From Sphingomonadaceae bacterium (lineage in GTDB: Bacteria; Pseudomonadota; Alphaproteobacteria; Sphingomonadales; Sphingomonadaceae): a stretch of DNA of 9,536 nucleotides. This document shows positions 8,285-9,536 of the stretch, piece after piece. The notes under the pieces are model-generated. The model was not told the DNA's origin. It searched no databases and worked only from the letters and a program-made list of their open reading frames with translations. The first letter of the stretch is position 1, and every line of letters starts with the position of its first letter. Where the stretch lies: the NCBI GenBank assembly GCA_019245455.1, contig JAFARM010000288.1:1-9536 (forward strand), in the 5' to 3' direction. The translations under genes and the position numbers were made by a program.

Positions 8285-8701
8285 ATGACGCTCAAGGGAC
8301 TGATTGTTCGCCAACCTTGGATCGGGAAAATTCTCGCCGGATCTAAGACTTGGGAAATGCGCTCTACTGGATGGAAACATCGCGGACCCATCGCACTGAT
8401 CGAGAAGGGTTCAGGCCTAGTAGTAGGCGTTGCGCGGATGGTCGACGATCGCGCACCTCTCACGCTCACAGAGATGCTAAAGACGATTCACCTGCACGGA
8501 ATACCAGCTGATGACATCCCCGGCGTTGTGCGGGATGGCTGGGTTCGTCCGTGGGTACTCACCGACGTTCGCAGGCTCAACCGTCCCGTCCCCTACTTAC
8601 ATCCGAGCGGCGCTGTTAAGACCGTCAACTTGGACGAGACGGTCAGTAGGCAAGTGCTCGTACAGGTTCCTAGCTGGCCTCGGTCGAACTTGGCGGCATG
8701 A
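8285..8701 (+). CDS. ASCH-domain protein
   Basis: This 138-residue protein is almost entirely one ASCH domain, a small beta-barrel related to the PUA fold and thought to bind RNA or modified nucleotides. The N-terminal signature IVRQPWIGKILAGSKTWEMR (7-26) shows the conserved QPW and G-x-K-x-x-E-x-R (G19, K21, E24, R26). RGPIALIEKGSGLVVGVA (33-50) and PVPYLHPSGAV (101-111) are also typical of the group. The ATG is supported by GGGGAG with an 8-nt spacer. Its TGA overlaps the thiD ATG as ATGA, so it is translationally coupled to thiD. GC is about 57% by hand count, with codons such as CTA, TTA, TCA and AAA that are scarce in the flanking genes, suggesting acquisition by transfer. Its target is unknown, and I see no toxin-antitoxin or defence partner beside it. 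Confidence 0.87.
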   Translation: MTLKGLIVRQPWIGKILAGSKTWEMRSTGWKHRGPIALIEKGSGLVVGVARMVDDRAPLTLTEMLKTIHLHGIPADDIPGVVRDGWVRPWVLTDVRRLNRPVPYLHPSGAVKTVNLDETVSRQVLVQVPSWPRSNLAA

Positions 8702-9483
8702 TCCCCCGCATCCTCATCATTGCCGGGTCCGACTCGTCGGGCGGGGCGGGCATTCAGGCCGACATCAAGACCGTCACCGTCCTCGGCGGCTATGCGGCGA
8801 CGGCCGTCACGGCGGTGACGGTTCAGGATACGACCGGGGTCCACGCGGTGCACCCCATCCCGGCCGCGACCGTCGCGGCGCAGATGCGCAGCGTTATCGA
8901 CGATATCGGCGTCGATTGCGTCAAGCTCGGGATGCTCGGCTCGGCCGAGGTCATCGCCGCCGTCGCCGACGTGCTGGCCGGGGTCGATGCGCCGGTCGTG
9001 CTCGATCCGGTGATGGTGGCGAAGGGTGGGGCGACCCTGCTCGACGACGATGCGGTCGCGGCGCTGGCGGCGCTGCTGCCACGCGCGGCGCTGGTGACGC
9101 CTAACACGCCCGAACTCGCGGCGCTGACCGGGACCGAGATCGAGGACGAGGGCGACGCATTGCTCGCCGCACAGGAGCTGGTCGCGCAGGGCGCGCGCGC
9201 CGTGCTGGCCAAGGGCGGGCACCTCGGCGGCGACGAGGTTGCCGACTGGCTGGTGACGCGCGGCGGGCACCGGCGGTTCGCGTCCCCGCGCATCGCCACG
9301 CCGCACACCCACGGCACCGGCTGCACGCTGGCCTCGGCGATCGCCGTCGGGCTGGGGCGCGGCGAAGCGCTCGAGGACGCGGTGGCGGAAGCGCGGGCGT
9401 ACCTGCTCGGCGCGATCGAGCACGCGCCGGGCTTCGGGCGGGGGCACGGGCCGCTGGGGCACGACTGGAGCCTCGTCCGGTGA
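8698..9483 (+). CDS. thiD: Hydroxymethylpyrimidine/phosphomethylpyrimidine kinase
   Basis: This 261-residue ribokinase-fold enzyme phosphorylates HMP to HMP-P and then HMP-PP, the pyrimidine half of thiamine, in the cytoplasm. The N-terminal substrate loop AGSDSSGGAGIQAD is at 9-22 (D12, G16, G18). VTPNTPEL is at 133-140, the lysine-containing AKGGH at 171-175, and the anion hole HGTGCTLASA at 205-214 with C209 as the likely catalytic base. Length matches bacterial ThiD (about 260-270), and there is no fused ThiE domain. The ATG overlaps the ASCH stop by 4 nt and has no strong ribosome binding site, only GGCGG, so it seems to depend on coupling. No THI-box (TPP) riboswitch is apparent upstream; the gene is read from the SDR-glmM transcript. 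Confidence 0.96.
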   Translation: MIPRILIIAGSDSSGGAGIQADIKTVTVLGGYAATAVTAVTVQDTTGVHAVHPIPAATVAAQMRSVIDDIGVDCVKLGMLGSAEVIAAVADVLAGVDAPVVLDPVMVAKGGATLLDDDAVAALAALLPRAALVTPNTPELAALTGTEIEDEGDALLAAQELVAQGARAVLAKGGHLGGDEVADWLVTRGGHRRFASPRIATPHTHGTGCTLASAIAVGLGRGEALEDAVAEARAYLLGAIEHAPGFGRGHGPLGHDWSLVR

Positions 9484-9497
9484 GCCACTGCCTGACC

Positions 9498-9536
9498 CGC
9501 GAACGCGCGTCGCCTTGTCTATCGCGCGAACGCGCG
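9498..9536. repeat. 12-bp direct repeat at the right edge
   Basis: CGCGAACGCGCG occurs at 9498-9509 and again at 9525-9536, separated by 15 bp. Each copy is itself near-palindromic (CGCG-AA-CGCG). CGCGCG at 9504-9509 could also pair with CGCGCG at 9523-9528 around a 13-nt loop, giving a hairpin after thiD. It may be the end of thiD transcription, part of an extragenic repeat, or chance in GC-rich DNA. The window stops inside or right at the second copy. Confidence 0.45.

Noticed and set aside
8570..8697. TPP riboswitch upstream of thiD
   Set aside because: The region is coding sequence of the ASCH gene and I do not find the conserved THI-box CTGAGA element.

Overview
The window reads as a chromosomal segment of a GC-rich alphaproteobacterium, most likely a member of the Sphingomonadales. 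Three observations point there: F1 ATP synthase genes in the order delta, alpha, gamma with no F0 genes alongside; a delta subunit opening with the sphingomonad-like ETSGGI; and a secreted protein ending in the PEPxxWA-CTERM sorting signal common in that order. GC is high throughout (about 70% in a thiD sample counted by hand) except for one short block.

Layout: (1) 1-2234, minus strand: the head of the F1 ATP synthase operon, atpH-atpA-atpG, with gaps of 2 and 4 nt and atpG cut by the window edge. (2) 2235-2418: a 184-bp divergent control region with a candidate atp promoter on the minus strand and, on the plus strand, a sequence close to the alphaproteobacterial general-stress (EcfG-type) promoter. 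(3) 2419-3661, plus strand: two exported proteins, a DUF4142 protein and a PEPxxWA-CTERM protein, separated by a perfect 11-bp hairpin. (4) 3658-5913, minus strand: a large patatin-like (DUF3376-type) hydrolase whose stop codon interlocks with the PEP-CTERM stop in a shared CTAG. (5) 5914-6038: a divergent promoter region with two adjacent short palindromes. (6) 6039-9483, plus strand: an apparent operon of an SDR oxidoreductase, glmM (phosphoglucosamine mutase, peptidoglycan/LPS precursor synthesis), an ASCH-domain protein and thiD (thiamine pyrimidine kinase).

The most unusual part is the ASCH gene and the spacer before it (8157-8701). This block is clearly AT-richer than its surroundings (about 49% GC in the spacer and 57% in the gene) and sits between glmM and thiD, yet its stop overlaps the thiD start by ATGA. 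It looks like a cargo gene added to a housekeeping operon without breaking it. Most of the rest is core metabolism. I found no CRISPR array, rRNA, tRNA, transposase or recognised defence cassette.
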